A stretch of 64,000 bases of DNA from contig NC_088210.1 of the NCBI RefSeq assembly GCF_037126465.1, positions 12,980,011-13,044,010 of the forward strand. Reading direction: 5' to 3'. The notes below the pieces were generated by a model. It had not been told where the DNA came from. It did no database searches and worked only from the letters and a program-made list of their open reading frames with translations. Below are positions 30,969 to 41,235 of the stretch, in pieces. The DNA comes from Ornithodoros turicata. Lineage: Eukaryota; Arthropoda; Arachnida; Ixodida; Argasidae. Position 1 is the first letter of the stretch. Each line of letters begins with the position of its first letter. The position numbers and the translations under genes were made by a program.

Positions 30969-31844
30969 TATACAAATTAGTGTTTGTAATCCAAGCACCT
31001 ACACAGCCCTCTTGAGCCCACAGCCCACATGATGTGCAATAAAACCACACAGAACCTGGTGCTATTTCCCTCCAGCATCCTTTGCAAACCAAGCACCGCC
31101 AGTCTGGTGTGTCGCTGATCGCTCGTTTTTGAGTGCGCTTCTGCTCTGCTGGAAATATCCTAGGGAACGGGAAAATTTGCTGGAAAATCCTAGGCTATAA
31201 GTAAAAAAAAAAAAAAAAACAAGTATCCCCGAGGAACATGCACACAGTCCCTTGATAGCTGACTTATCAGTTTCTAAATTACATTAAATTTAAATTGCAT
31301 TAAATTTAAATTACATTAAGTTGTCGCGTCTTGCCCCATGCATATCATCGGGTGCATTAATTTTTCAGTTAAACACCGGATAACCAAGAATGCCCATATT
31401 TTGCATATATCTAGAGGAATGGATAACGAACTAGGATGTGGATTTACATTGACAGAATAAGCCTGCGACTCGCTGTTGCACAGCTGACAAAGAAAAAGAC
31501 TACAGATGTTCCAGGCAGAAGTAACCGAAGAACACCAAACCGGACAATTCTCACGTGCAATAAAGCGGACATGCAGAGCCACCTATGAGTAAATTTTCAA
31601 GCTCATGCGGCAACGACTCTCTGAGACAAGCACCGTGGAGCAAATAATGTCGCATCTTGCCCCGTGGCTCATCTTGCCCCACCTTACCCTATCTCCCACC
31701 TTCAATGTACCACGATGGACAACGTTCTCCACTAGTGCATGTATACTTCTCTGACCGTTATCACGTGCTCACACGAGCCCCAAGAGTCGTGTGGCATATT
31801 CACCCCGATTTTCCCACACTTTGAGTGTGTAATAAAGTTATCCT
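30969..31844. other. No gene recognised; one dispersed repeat
   Basis: Contains the 31313-31410 copy of the repeat at 17381-17475, preceded by ATTAAATTTAAATT units, and a CTTGCCCC-rich segment at 31652-31690. Confidence 0.45.
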
Positions 31845-32270
31845 CGTCGTTTACGACTCAGCGTCGCATTCACCCCTGCACTCCAGTATAGGCTGGGCCA
31901 CAGCAACACGGCGCTGTGTACAACTTGTGGTGTCCCGGCAGCAATCCGACACATTTTAGAAGACTGCAGCCAGTACGTATGCGAGCGACGGGCCTTTAAA
32001 TGTCAACTTGAAATGCTCGATCAGAGGCAATCCAACATCTGCAAAGTTCTCGGCCCATGGAGTAACCCTGGACATCAGTGCCGTGCACTTGGCGCTTTTC
32101 TTTCCTTTCTGAGGGCCACCGGCCTCCTTCACGAACTGTAGGGATTTCCTTCCCTCGTCATCCTCTCATATGAACCTCTTTGGAATGGGGTAGGGTCCTG
32201 CATTCAACGCAGGGAAACATCCCACATCATCATCATCCATTCATCTATGTTGTTGTTGTTGTTGTTGTTG
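31845..32270 (+). mobile_element. Non-LTR retrotransposon 3' end, (GTT)n tail, copy 2
   Basis: Flanked by the 12-bp duplication TAAAGTTATCCT (31833-31844 and 32271-32282). An uninterrupted frame of 98 codons (31845-32141) ends the element protein. It contains CTTCGVPAAIRHILEDC, a CX2CX7HX4C knuckle, and ends ATGLLHEL. The 3' UTR has GGAATGGGGTAGGG, CATCATCATCC and a GTT repeat. It is only 15 bp longer at the 5' side than copy 1 (16713) and very similar to it. Truncated, so inactive. Confidence 0.8.
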
Positions 32271-32299
32271 TAAAGTTATCCTACTTTATTCTAGAGAAG

Positions 32300-33068
32300 G
32301 AAAAGGCGAAAACTTGGTCACGGGGCGGAAGATCTCCTTCACCGTAAGTTGAATACTTGCACAGCACCGAAACATCGTACCGCGACCATAGCAGACGATA
32401 CCATGCGCGCTGTCGTCTGCTACAAAATATCTTGTGACCACGACCTACTAGATTACAGCGACCATGTCATAATCTGCAAAGCAGATGAGGAGCCCGTCCG
32501 CACGATCCGCTAGGGGCGCTACTCATCGGCCCGCGAGATCTGCATCATGATTGGACGATGGAAATTTGAATTTTGAACGCGCAGAAGCGGACGCACTATT
32601 ACAGTAGCAGACGACAGCAACAGTTCCTATGAAAACGCGTAGAATGATGATGATAGTCAACTTTAGAAGGAAGCATCTCTCGTTGGACATCCACCGCCTG
32701 TACCAGAATAGTAAGGTAAGCTAAAGTACAAAGTAGTGTAGAAACTGAGGAAGCAATAACCGGGCCGATGAGTGGCGCCACCGCTAGCCTCCAAATGCGG
32801 CGTTGGGAAGGGGTCCGTATGACATGGTCGCTATAATCCAGTAGGTCGTGCTTGTGACTGAGCTGCTGGACATATTGCCGATGGTTTGAAGAGCACGAAA
32901 AGACGTGACGTTGAGAGCTCACACTCACGTGACAGCGTAAAGCTATGATTGATTGATTGATTTTAAAAGAAAAAAATGGAGATGGTAGTCTCGAGCCACT
33001 CGAGCTATGACATTTTGTGCATCCTCTGCTGGAGCGTTCTGGGAAACATCGCTCCTGCGAACACACGG
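32300..33068. repeat. GCAGACGAC-family element with a large inner inverted repeat
   Basis: Has GAAAAGGCGAAAACTTG ... TAGCAGACGATACC ... CTGTCGTCTGCTAC, as in the copies at 58500, 61418 and 62972, and ends near 33068 in GGGAAACATCGCTCCTGCGAA like their TIR. Inside, GACCACGACCTACTAGATTA (about 32435) is inverted at about 32840 (TAATCCAGTAGGTCGTG), so a second fold-back is nested in it. A 208-codon minus-strand frame here has no motif and is treated as chance. Confidence 0.45.
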
Positions 33069-33715
33069 TACCTCTTACATCGTCTCGGAGTGCACTTGAC
33101 GTCGATTGGAAATTGCGTATATGAGTCAATCCGATCCGCCATTCTGTCGCACCCCTTGACCGGAAGGGCCGCGCCCTCACGCAGTTGAATGTGAAGAGCG
33201 TAATAAACATGGCGACCATTCCCATGAATTTCCAATTATTAAATGGTCATCGTTCGTACGACCCTGTTCGATCGGGCAGCGAGCGCCATCTGGCACACAC
33301 CGGAGAACCGTCCATTATCGCGGCGGTTAATTTATCCGCATCATAATGGTTCGCTCTGCACAAATCTCATTCCAGCTCCAAATTTCGTCGCGTCAGCGTT
33401 GCGAGAGCCAACGTGATTTACAATTCCACGGCGCGGACAATAATTAACGCTTCGAATAGACGCAACGTTCGCGCTATAGTTGTTATTTGTTTGTTTACGC
33501 TCACGAAAGCTGACGCACAACATTGCCGACGTGTCCACTTCGTAAGAAGTAGCATAATGAGCAAAGAACGAGGCTAGACCGTGTGAGGTACCGAGCCGTA
33601 CGTTATGTACGAATACGAGACCTGTATGTACTTCGTTATATTGCGTGCTTTCATTATTGCATTTTTTTTTCTTGTCGACAGCTCAATTGAGTGGTCGACG
33701 AGCAAACTGCTACGC

Positions 33716-34210
33716 TTTTAAAGGAGGTAAGAACTCCTGTATGCAGGTATTTAGCTACCAGTGTAATGTTGCTATTCTACGCTTCGTAATTCTATTTGCA
33801 ATCTATTGTTCGATACTACACTCTTAAAAATGAACTTCACAGCTCTTTCTGCTCTCTTTCTGCTCAACACTCTTCAAAATGAACTTCACAGCACGCTCCT
33901 AGCCAACCATCATCCCGAATGACAACGTTCTCGTCCCTGATTTGTTGAAAACGGGAGGCGGAGCCTATGTTGTAGCCATAATGCGTTACATAATGGTTAC
34001 ATAATAGGCTCCGCCTCCCGTTATCAACAAATCAGAAGCGAGAACGTAGTCATGGGGACGATGCTTGGTTAGCAGAGTGCTATATGTGGTGAAGATACGG
34101 ACCTATCAGATTGCATCTATACAAAAGGTGTCACAGCCAACAAGTTAAAATCGCCGTTTGGAGCCGACACAGTCGGCGGGCTAGCTTCGTCGAGTTCATA
34201 GCCCATTTAA
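33716..34210 (+). repeat. Duplicated block (pair with 46036-46650) carrying a family 1 MITE
   Basis: Left part: TTAAAGGAGGTAAGAACTCC, TGCAGGTATTTAGCTAC, CTACGCTTCGTAATTCTA. Right part: AACAAGTTAAAATCGC, GGAGCCGACACAGTCGG and CGGGCTAGCTTCGT. The same parts surround the MITE at 46316. The MITE (33868-about 34100, preceded by an extra 25-bp left end at 33819) has a damaged right terminus in both places. Confidence 0.65.
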
Positions 34211-34369
34211 AGACAGTAATAGTGGTGGCTTCTAGACTTTGACTTTTTAGCAATTCTAAATACAAGTAGTGTCTCCAGTGATAATGTAGTTTGACCGTCA
34301 TGCGCAATTTTATGCGTATACCCTTCGCCACCACCAAAGCTACCGCAATATTATTCTTATAACAGGTGG

Positions 34370-34560
34370 TGGTGGTAGTGATGGAAGTGCTCGCCGTATA
34401 GACGTCCACGCTCACGGTGGCAACGCAACGGCTATCGCAGTGGGGGATCGCACATCCTGGTCCGACTTCACATGGAACTGTGCCAACATTTGTCCCAAAG
34501 CGTCATGGGGAAACCCCGGGGAAAATACCCAGACAGCACAGCCGGGACAGCCAGCACAGC
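34370..34560 (-). repeat. SINE body fragment
   Basis: GGCTATCGCAGTGGGGGATCG, CATCCTGGTCCGACTTCACA, GGAACTGTGCCAACATTTG and GGAAACCCCGGGGAAAA match the order of the units at 18366-18664 and the body at 26659-26980. No tRNA head. Confidence 0.5.
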
Positions 34561-34730
34561 GTCCTTCTCAGTTGTCAGAAATACGTTGATGCTCGAAGGG
34601 CATTAGAGACGAGCCTCTCTCGTGTGGTCTCCCAGCCTTCGACATCGCGAAACCGCGTCCTCCGTCGTTCGACAAGGCGCTAAGGGCACTTGAAGACTTT
34701 CTGCATACAACCGGGCTTATGGGCATTCTA

Positions 34731-34979
34731 CACTCTTAAAAATGAACTTCACCGCACAGCACGCTCCTAGCCAACCATCATCTCAAATGATATCGTTATC
34801 TGCCCTGATTTGTTGAAAACGGGAGGCGTACGCCTTTTCTGTGACAATTATGAACAGCATAAGTGTCACAAAAAAGGCATACGCCTCCCGTTTTCAACAA
34901 ATCAGGGCAGATAACCATATCATTCGAAACTATGGTTGACTAAGAGCGTGCTATGCGGTGAAGTTCATTTTTAAGAGTG
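34731..34979. mobile_element. Family 1 MITE, full length (249 bp)
   Basis: Ends CACTCTTAAAAATG and CATTTTTAAGAGTG with TA on both sides (34729-34730, 34980-34981). The arms contain GATATCGTTATCTGCCCTGA and GGCGTACGCC. It is closest to the copies at 35543 and 50610. No ORF. Confidence 0.85.
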
Positions 34980-35029
34980 TATGACACGCTGAACGTGACA
35001 CGCTGAACGCTTTCCACAGATTCGTCGAT

Positions 35030-35399
35030 TGATTGAGAAATAATAAAAAAATTGTGGAGGTGTGAGACCCGACAAAGTCGGGTCAAGCTACTCCAGAACT
35101 CGTGAATAGAAAAGAAAGTAGAAAAACCAACCTCAAGATGAGCAAGAGGATTAAAAAAAAGTAACCTCAAGGTGACCAAGAGGCATAAACAAGAAGAACA
35201 AGCTGGCTCCCCCAGATGAATGAGCCCACTAAATGAAATAAGAGTTCAAATGAACTTAGACTGAATATACCAATGACCCTCATCACACATCACAATGTAT
35301 ATACTCTGTCCCTAAGACACTAGACAGTAACCGAGAAACACGGACACTTCAGAGGGCGTCGACGAGGTCACATGATTTCCACAGATCAAGAGTCATAAA
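35030..35399. other. No gene recognised; short hairpin
   Basis: Contains GACCCGACAAAGTCGGGTC (35069-35087), a perfect 8-bp hairpin, and a TAACCTCAAGG/CAACCTCAAGA near-tandem pair. No family assigned. Confidence 0.4.
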
Positions 35400-35462
35400 C
35401 GTATCATTCTGTGCAACGGTTGCCCTTCATCGCGTGATGTGGTGAAGTGCCTTTTTAAGAGC
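35400..35462. mobile_element. Family 1 right-end fragment
   Basis: GTATCATTCTGTGCAACGG, then GTGATGTGGTGAAGTGCC and TTTTTAAGAGCGCAG follow the family 1 right terminus with a mutated last repeat. Confidence 0.5.
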
Positions 35463-35583
35463 GCAGCGGGCTGCAGAGGAACTCCGAAAGGCCACGAGAA
35501 TGCTAGCCCGAGCAGCATTATATTTTGGACCAATATTGGCTACACTCTTAAAAATGAACTTCACCGCATAGCACGCTCCTAAC

Positions 35584-35594
35584 CAACCATCACC
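35584..35594. repeat. Left target duplication of the ribozyme palindrome
   Basis: CAACCATCACC, repeated with one change (CAATCATCACC) at 35822-35832. The intact MITE continues from here directly into TCGAA-type sequence in other copies, which confirms the insertion point. Confidence 0.75.
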
Positions 35595-35644
35595 TAAACA
35601 AAATACAGAAGCCGGCACTGAAGATTTTTGTTTAAGTTTAATTT

Positions 35645-35684
35645 GTACAAGCTTTCGCGTGGAGGTCCACGCTTCCTCAGGTAC
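35645..35684 (-). ncRNA. Hammerhead ribozyme candidate, left arm
   Basis: Exact mirror of 35695-35734, read on the minus strand: stem I GTAC/GTAC, CTGAGGA core, hairpin, GAAA, GCTT. Confidence 0.65.
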
Positions 35685-35694
35685 CTGGTACCTG

Positions 35695-35734
35695 GTACCT
35701 GAGGAAGCGTGGACCTCCACGCGAAAGCTTGTAC
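35695..35734 (+). ncRNA. Hammerhead ribozyme candidate, right arm
   Basis: Self-cleaving RNA fold. Stem I is GTAC (35695-35698) pairing with GTAC (35731-35734). The core CTGAGGA (35699-35705) fits the consensus CUGANGA exactly. After one extra A, stem II is GCGTGG (35707-35712) with CCACGC (35717-35722) and loop ACCT. GAAA follows (35723-35726). The last A, with G-C-U, forms a minimal or dimeric stem III. U at 35730 is the predicted cleavage nucleotide (U16.1-H17 = UU). Minimal stem III type I hammerheads are known in Penelope-like elements. The extra A before stem II is the only departure from the textbook core. Confidence 0.65.
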
Positions 35735-36030
35735 AAATTAAACTTAAACAAAAATCTTCAGTGTCGGCTTCTGTATTTTGTTTATGTGATCTACAGGACT
35801 TGACTCCCCTCTTCGTATACGCAATCATCACCTCGAAGGATATCGTTATCTGCCCTAATTTGTTAAAAATGGGGGGCGTACGCCCTTTTTGTGACACTTA
35901 TGCTGTTCATAATTGTCACAAAAAAGGCGTACACCCCCCCGTTTTCAACAAATCAGGTCAGATAACGATATCATTCGAGGTGATGGTTGGCTAGGAGCGT
36001 GCTCTGCGGTGAAGCTCATTTTTAAAAGTG

Positions 36031-36948
36031 TAGATGTCGGCAATATCAATCAAAATACTGGACCAATATTGCGAATATCCAGTCAATATTGAGCCAAGAC
36101 GTGAAGTTGCTTGCGCTACTTTCCAGAAAAGCTCTAATATTCGCTGCGAGATCGACCTAAAGGGGGCAACACAGTCACCTTTCTAGCGTGGATAACACGC
36201 CGTCCGATGTTTTGAGTTGATGGTTCTTTTCCGTAATTCTTGCGTATGTTCACCGTAAGATCACGTGTGCCGCGATTGTACGGTACTGTTCGGTTCCCCA
36301 ATGCTCCACATATAGTGCACTGAACGTGGAAAATAAACGTGTAAAAGCAGACGACGCGAGGAAGCCACCCACACTACGGTAGTTCATCGTTTGTCCGCAG
36401 CGCGCCGACACCGTTCGGTCTCCTGGCGAATACCGCAACGTAAAGTGTAGAGTTGTTAAGGCTGTATGGCGTATTCACATTATTTCGCATGCAACGCGAT
36501 CTCCTGCAATCAGTTCACATCAGGATGCTCCTACGCAGCCATGTCATCCACATAGTACGACCACCACACAAGCCAATCCTCTATCTTTCAACACTTCTGC
36601 TTTTTGTGATCTTATTCAGTAAACAGGCTCTCCGATAAGTTCTTCGAAGACCCGCGTTCACGAACAGTATCGAGTTTCATATTTTCATCGCAGCCGAGAA
36701 ATGAAGAGCAACGTTTCTGATTAAGTTTCGCTTCTCGTTTCTCCAGTTTGGAATTCGGTAAAAAGAAAAAGAAAAAGAGAGATATAACACTCGCTCAAAG
36801 CTCGGAATGAAAATTGACACGTTAGGAAAACGCAGATTTATAAAACGGATGTGGAATGAAAGGAAAATAAAGGAATCGCAGATCCCATGAAAATGAGGTC
36901 AAGTCAATTTCCGCTTCTTCTGCAGTTTCATCTTATTCCTCCGACTGC
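36031..36948. other. No gene recognised
   Basis: Short repeats of CAATATTG-like units near 36048-36100. Otherwise nothing is assignable. Confidence 0.4.
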
Positions 36949-37235
36949 ACTCTGAAAACAGAGCTTCACCGCATAAAGAGTCTTGTGCAACCACTGCGCT
37001 GATTGGTAGAGTCGTAGCCCCTGATTTCAGGCGAGACAGGGGCGTCCGCCCCCTTTTGGTGGTAACTATCACTTATCCAGTGTGGCTCAGAAAGGTGCAC
37101 GCTTATCCCCCACCCCCACCTCCACGATTTTCGACAAATCAGGTGAGACAACGAAGCCATTCCGTATGACCCTCGCGTTTGAGCGATGATTCGGTGAAAG
37201 GATGGACCGCATAGCTTGGCATGCGGTGAAGTTCA
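36949..37235. mobile_element. Diverged full-length family 1 MITE
   Basis: Left CACTCTGAAAACAGAGCTTC, right GCATGCGGTGAAGTTC, with inner GGGGCGTCCGCCCCC and ATTTTCGACAAATCAGG blocks. The right terminus is blurred before CACTCTTAAAA of the next copy. Confidence 0.55.
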
Positions 37236-37242
37236 AGGCGTA

Positions 37243-37345
37243 CACTCTTAAAACATAACTTCACCGCATAGCACGTTGTGCTCCAACCATTGCCAAGAAT
37301 GATAGGGTTATCGCGCTTCTGATTCGAAGAGAGAGGGGGGCGTAT
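37243..37345. mobile_element. Family 1 left half
   Basis: CACTCTTAAAACATAACTTC, then GCATAGCACGTTGTGCTCC and AATGATAGGGTTATCGC match the left arm of 3334-3581. The right arm is absent. Confidence 0.6.
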
Positions 37346-38044
37346 ATAGATGTCCTGTCATCTTTGATCTTCACCCCCTAGAAATCGCGCAGACAGAGAA
37401 CACAGCGCAGACGCAGTCGTAATATGCGGGAGTGCTCGAACCTCATGCGGCTCCCATAGGCCCAACGTAATCAACTTCGGCCGCCAGAGGTTAAATACGG
37501 CGAACTTCAAGATTTTCCTGGCTCCTCTTGATATTTTTCGGGGTATATATTTCAAAAGCTTTCTCGTTCGGCGCTATAGAAGGGCCCATGCTACAACCCT
37601 TGGGATACGGCGTCGGGCAAGCAGGCACCGCGTCTGTTTCTGTTGCTTACAGGGGCACAAAGTGCGCTCTCCGAGGTGAAATGCTTTCGACTTCCTCTAG
37701 ACTCCACTTATACCATGATCGACTGAACGACCGTCGCAGCTAAACTTCGTACCGCTTGAGAGTTCAGTGCGAGGACTTTTAACGGATTTTCACAGAAAGT
37801 GAATGGATATATTGATGGAAGGTGAAAGTTGCACATAATACTGGAATGCCTAGCTAGTACCATGAGATGACCTGCTTGTATTTCTTCAGGACGCTACTTC
37901 ACACACCCTACAGAAATCTGCTGCATGTATCAAGTCAAGGCTGTTCTCTGAGACAGTATTTATCGCCTCTTTTGAGGACGGAGATTGATTTTCAGCGATA
38001 TTTTTATTTTTATTTTCCTGCATTACCTATCATACCACTTGGAT
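37346..38044. other. No gene recognised
   Basis: Intergenic, with short frames of 65-71 codons and no motif. Confidence 0.35.
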
Positions 38045-38180
38045 GCGTGAAGCAAAAACAGTGCTTCGCCGCGTAACACGTCTTGCGGCAACCGCTGCCC
38101 CGAATAATAGTGTTATGACCTCTGATTTGAGGAGAGAGCAGACAGCAGAGCATACGCCTTTTTGTGACAAATAACATGTG
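38045..38180. mobile_element. Degraded family 1 left half
   Basis: AAAACAGTGCTTCGCCGCGTAACACG, GCCCCGAATAATAGTGTTATG and CATACGCCTTTTTGTGAC follow the family 1 left arm with many changes. Confidence 0.45.
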
Positions 38181-38801
38181 TAACGAAGCATGACGTCGCT
38201 CTCCCGCATAGGCACTCTCGCTTGCAAGATTTCCGGTTCACAAGTTTTCCGGACAAGGGTTCCAGGTTTTCGGATTTACACGAAAAAAAATCCCAAAACG
38301 GCGGTAAAACTTGAAACAATTCGGATTTAACCGAAAAACTCCGCATTTCTGGGTTCTGGTAATCGAGAACTCCGCAAGAAAAGGCGCGCCTTCATGGCTG
38401 GTTGACTGGTTCGATCGTTTCTTTTGGTGTCGAGATTACCACGCATCGCGGGCTATACCAACCCTTCCGACAAGGATGATAAACAATGGCGGCTCTGTCA
38501 AACCGAATCCTACCGTGCAGCTGTGTTTCGTGAAGCAACGCGCGAAGCGTCCGTGTAATGCAGTGAACTCCTTTCCTTGCCTATAGAGGTAATTTGCCAT
38601 TAAATAGGGTGCCTTATCTAGTGACACTATTCGACATCAGAGCATTTCCACACCATTTCCCATGTCTCTTTGGAAAACGTTCAGCGCCTAGAGTTTTTTT
38701 TTCTTTTTTTTTTTTCTGTGAATCGTGCTTTCTCCTCAAACTAGATAAGGAAACACAGATGGCATATGCCAATTTTCTTCACGAAAGAGCAGCTCGATAT
38801 A
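38181..38801. other. No gene recognised
   Basis: Includes a T tract at 38695-38717. No assignable feature. Confidence 0.35.
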
Positions 38802-39680
38802 CAGGGTGTCCCAGAAAACGTGTCATTGAATTATAATAAAAAAACTACACCACCTAGAGTGATGCGGTCAACGGTATTTGTTCTTACTGGGTTTTTGCCA
38901 CCTCCTCATGTGAATGTCGTGTGACCTAAGTTTAATTATGTAAATTTTTGCGAGCTTAAGGCGGAAATTTGCCTAGTAAAGGTCACTTTTTTACCCCACC
39001 AATGTGAAGAGCGTGTCTAATTTACTCAAATTAATGATAATTGACAGGGATATTCAGGAGCTATCCCATCGGAAAAAATAGCCGAACATCATGGTTTACG
39101 GAGGTCGCACAGAATAGCGCAAGATGAATTTTTCAGCGCAATCTGTGTCAGTCCGACGAAAGGAGGTTGGAAACCCAGCCCACCCCGGCATCGCAGAAAG
39201 AGATAACGCAGGCATGGCTTATCACGTCCGACTTTCGCTGGGATAATGCTTTCCCTCTCCCAATTTTAGGAACTGTTACTTTTTTTACTATCACTCTGTG
39301 GGCTGGCTTCGGAACCTCCTTTCGTCGGACTGCGAGCGATTGCGCTCAGAAAGACATCGCGCGTTATGGTCCGGTGCTCCGAAAAGCATGATATTCGGCT
39401 ATTTTTTTCCGATGGGATAGCTCGTGAATATCACTGCCAATTATCATGAATTTGAGTGAATTCGGTACGCTCTTCATATTGGTGGGGTAAAAAAGTGACC
39501 TTCCCTTGGCAAATTTCTGAGTTCAGTTCGCAAATATTTGCATAATTAAACTTGGGGTACATGACATTAACTTTACAAGGTGGCAAAAACCTAATAAGAA
39601 CAAAGGCCGTTGACCGCATGATTCTAGGTGGCGTAGTTTTTTTTATTATAATTCAATGACACCTTTTCTGGGACACCCTG
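38802..39680. mobile_element. Long-TIR DNA element (CAGGGTGTCCCAG), 879 bp
   Basis: Flanked by TA (38800-38801, 39681-39682). The ends CAGGGTGTCCCAGAAAA and TTTTCTGGGACACCCTG begin inverted repeats of roughly 300 bp, which include ATTGAATTATAATAAAAAAA and ACCCCACCAATGTGAAGAGCG. The loop of about 200 bp has only a 74-codon frame with no motif. The TA target and terminus suggest a Tc1/mariner-related non-autonomous element. Confidence 0.75.
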
Positions 39681-39889
39681 TATGTTGCAACGCTGATAAC
39701 ATGATTGGACGCCTTTAAATGAACACGTTTCCCTGGATGGAGCATTCTGAAACACTATCAAAGCAAAAGGCGTACCAAATTAACCTGCCTATTTTTGTAG
39801 TTAAGTATACCTATTTCGGTTTTTTTTAAAGGCCTAAATGCCTGCCCGTTTCCAGCGTTCTTAGTTGCCCAAATTTCCGGAACTTAGTA

Positions 39890-40464
39890 CCGTATTTTCA
39901 CGCGTATTAGCCGCGGCTTATGCGCGATTTGTTTTTCTCACGGGCGCCCTGCGGCTTATCCACCGGTGCGGCTTATCTGATGACTATTTTTTCCTGGTAT
40001 TTTCCCCATACGCCGATTTTAACGAAAGGACCGACAGTGTCTCTGGAACAGCACTGCCCTGCCGATGCACGAACAGTGCGTAACAGTGACAGGTCCACAT
40101 TCGAGTAGATTGATCTTCCTGGTGCATTCCCCCAAGCAGCTTTAAGGAAAGTGGTGACAGTGATTCACGTCTTCTGGAAGATCACTGACCCATCAGTCCA
40201 CGAAAAACACCCGACAATGGCACAATCCGATCTTGGTAGAACTCCAGAACTGACGTCCTCTGTTGTACACTGTGCCGATCCCGGAGTATGGACCACAGGG
40301 TTTATGGCCTTCTCTATGGTCTCCTTTGTCGCACAAATCAGTCGTCTCGTATTGCCCGCGGCTTATCTGCGGGTGCGGCTTATCTGCCAGAAAATTTTCA
40401 AAACGTCCCAAAAAACGCGTCCTGCGGCTTATCTGCGGTGCGGCTTATACGCGTGAAATTACGG
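39890..40464. mobile_element. TIR element with CGGCTTAT repeats (CCGTATTTTCACGCG), 575 bp
   Basis: TA on both sides (39888-39889, 40465-40466). Ends CCGTATTTTCACGCGTAT and ATACGCGTGAAATTACGG. Inside the ends are direct GCGGCTTAT(C/G) units, three or four at each side. The middle is non-coding. The superfamily is not settled, since the 2-bp TA fits several groups. Confidence 0.7.
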
Positions 40465-41087
40465 TAATTATAGTTATACTGCAAAATGAACTAGTTATAG
40501 TTACAAGTAACTTTTTAGTTATTAGTAATTAGTTATTAGTGTCGTGACAGTCATGGGTAATAATAACTTAATTATTACCCAAGACTTTCACGATATTTAG
40601 TTGGCAGAGGTAATTCAACACTACACTCACAGTCTGGAGATACTGGATGTATTATATCAGTTTCTAGCACCGATAATGGACTGTCGGCCGGAGGACTTCT
40701 GATGAGTGGTTGTTTCAGAAAAGAAAAAAAAAAGAAAGAAAGGGAAGAGCAGACGGTGACTTGCATCCGCAAACAGTGTACTTGATTAGTATGCCGTACA
40801 TGCGGCTCGAAGCAATTAGCTGCGCTCTGTAGTGCAGAACGATACATGCAGTGCCATATTGCACCATTCATCTCAACTTTACAAAGTCGTGCAGTGGCGT
40901 GTACTTCGTTCCCTCTATGTGTTGCACTCTCTAGCGTAACAACATCTTCGAGTTAACGATAATGACCTGCAAGTCTGTAGCGCAAAACGCTCTATGCTCT
41001 TTACGCTACATAATATTTGCATGAGAAAAATTCAGTGGAGATTTAGCGGTAAATGCGAGAGAAATGAGTTAGCATTAAGCGCCTGGT
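40465..41087. other. No gene recognised; TTATTAGTAA-type simple sequence
   Basis: The first 120 bp are AGTTATAGTTACAAGTAAC-type sequence resembling the arms of the hAT-like element at 15771. The rest is unassigned. Confidence 0.35.
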
Positions 41088-41235
41088 CTGTACTTGACTT
41101 CCGGGTATCCACTTCCGGTGTAACCTGACTTCCGGTTGACTTCCGGCCTTCCACTGACTTCCGGTTGTCCACTTCCGGTGTATACTTCACTACCGGTTCG
41201 ACACTTTCAATTACTATATGTAAGTCCATTTAATT
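41088..41235. repeat. TTCCGG minisatellite
   Basis: CTTCCGGT or CTTCCGGG appears seven times with irregular spacing of 11-25 bp, in units such as TTGACTTCCGG and TCCACTTCCGGTGTA. ETS-type GGAA cores would be repeated on the minus strand. It may be coincidental to the repeat. Confidence 0.7.

Larger units (their letters stand above)
35595..35821. mobile_element. Minimal Penelope-type inverted dimer carrying two hammerhead ribozymes
   Basis: Positions x and 71379-x pair from 35595/35784 to the centre: two 95-bp arms with only a central mismatch. Each arm starts at the centre with a hammerhead motif pointing outward, then about 50 bp of A/T-rich sequence. The right side carries a further 37-bp one-sided extension (35785-35821) before the target duplication. 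The large Penelope-like dimer at 10373-14293 has the same plan: outward ribozyme-like motifs, perfect arms, a 32-bp extension on one side only and an 11-14 bp duplication. No ORF. I infer a non-autonomous derivative mobilised by Penelope-like machinery. There is no coding sequence here to prove the family. Confidence 0.6.
35543..36030. mobile_element. Family 1 MITE interrupted by a ribozyme palindrome
   Basis: TA on both sides (35541-35542 and 36031-36032). Ends CACTCTTAAAAATG and CATTTTTAAAAGTG. Removing 227 bp of insert and one 11-bp duplication leaves 250 bp, the size of the intact copy at 34731. The MITE therefore gives an exact empty-site reference for the insertion at 35595-35821. Confidence 0.85.

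Noticed and set aside
32599..33225. 208-codon minus-strand frame
   Set aside because: Lies in the GCAGACGAC repeat and its fold-back; no recognisable domain.
41088..41235. CRISPR-like array
   Set aside because: Units are short, irregularly spaced and diverged; eukaryotic context; it is a minisatellite.
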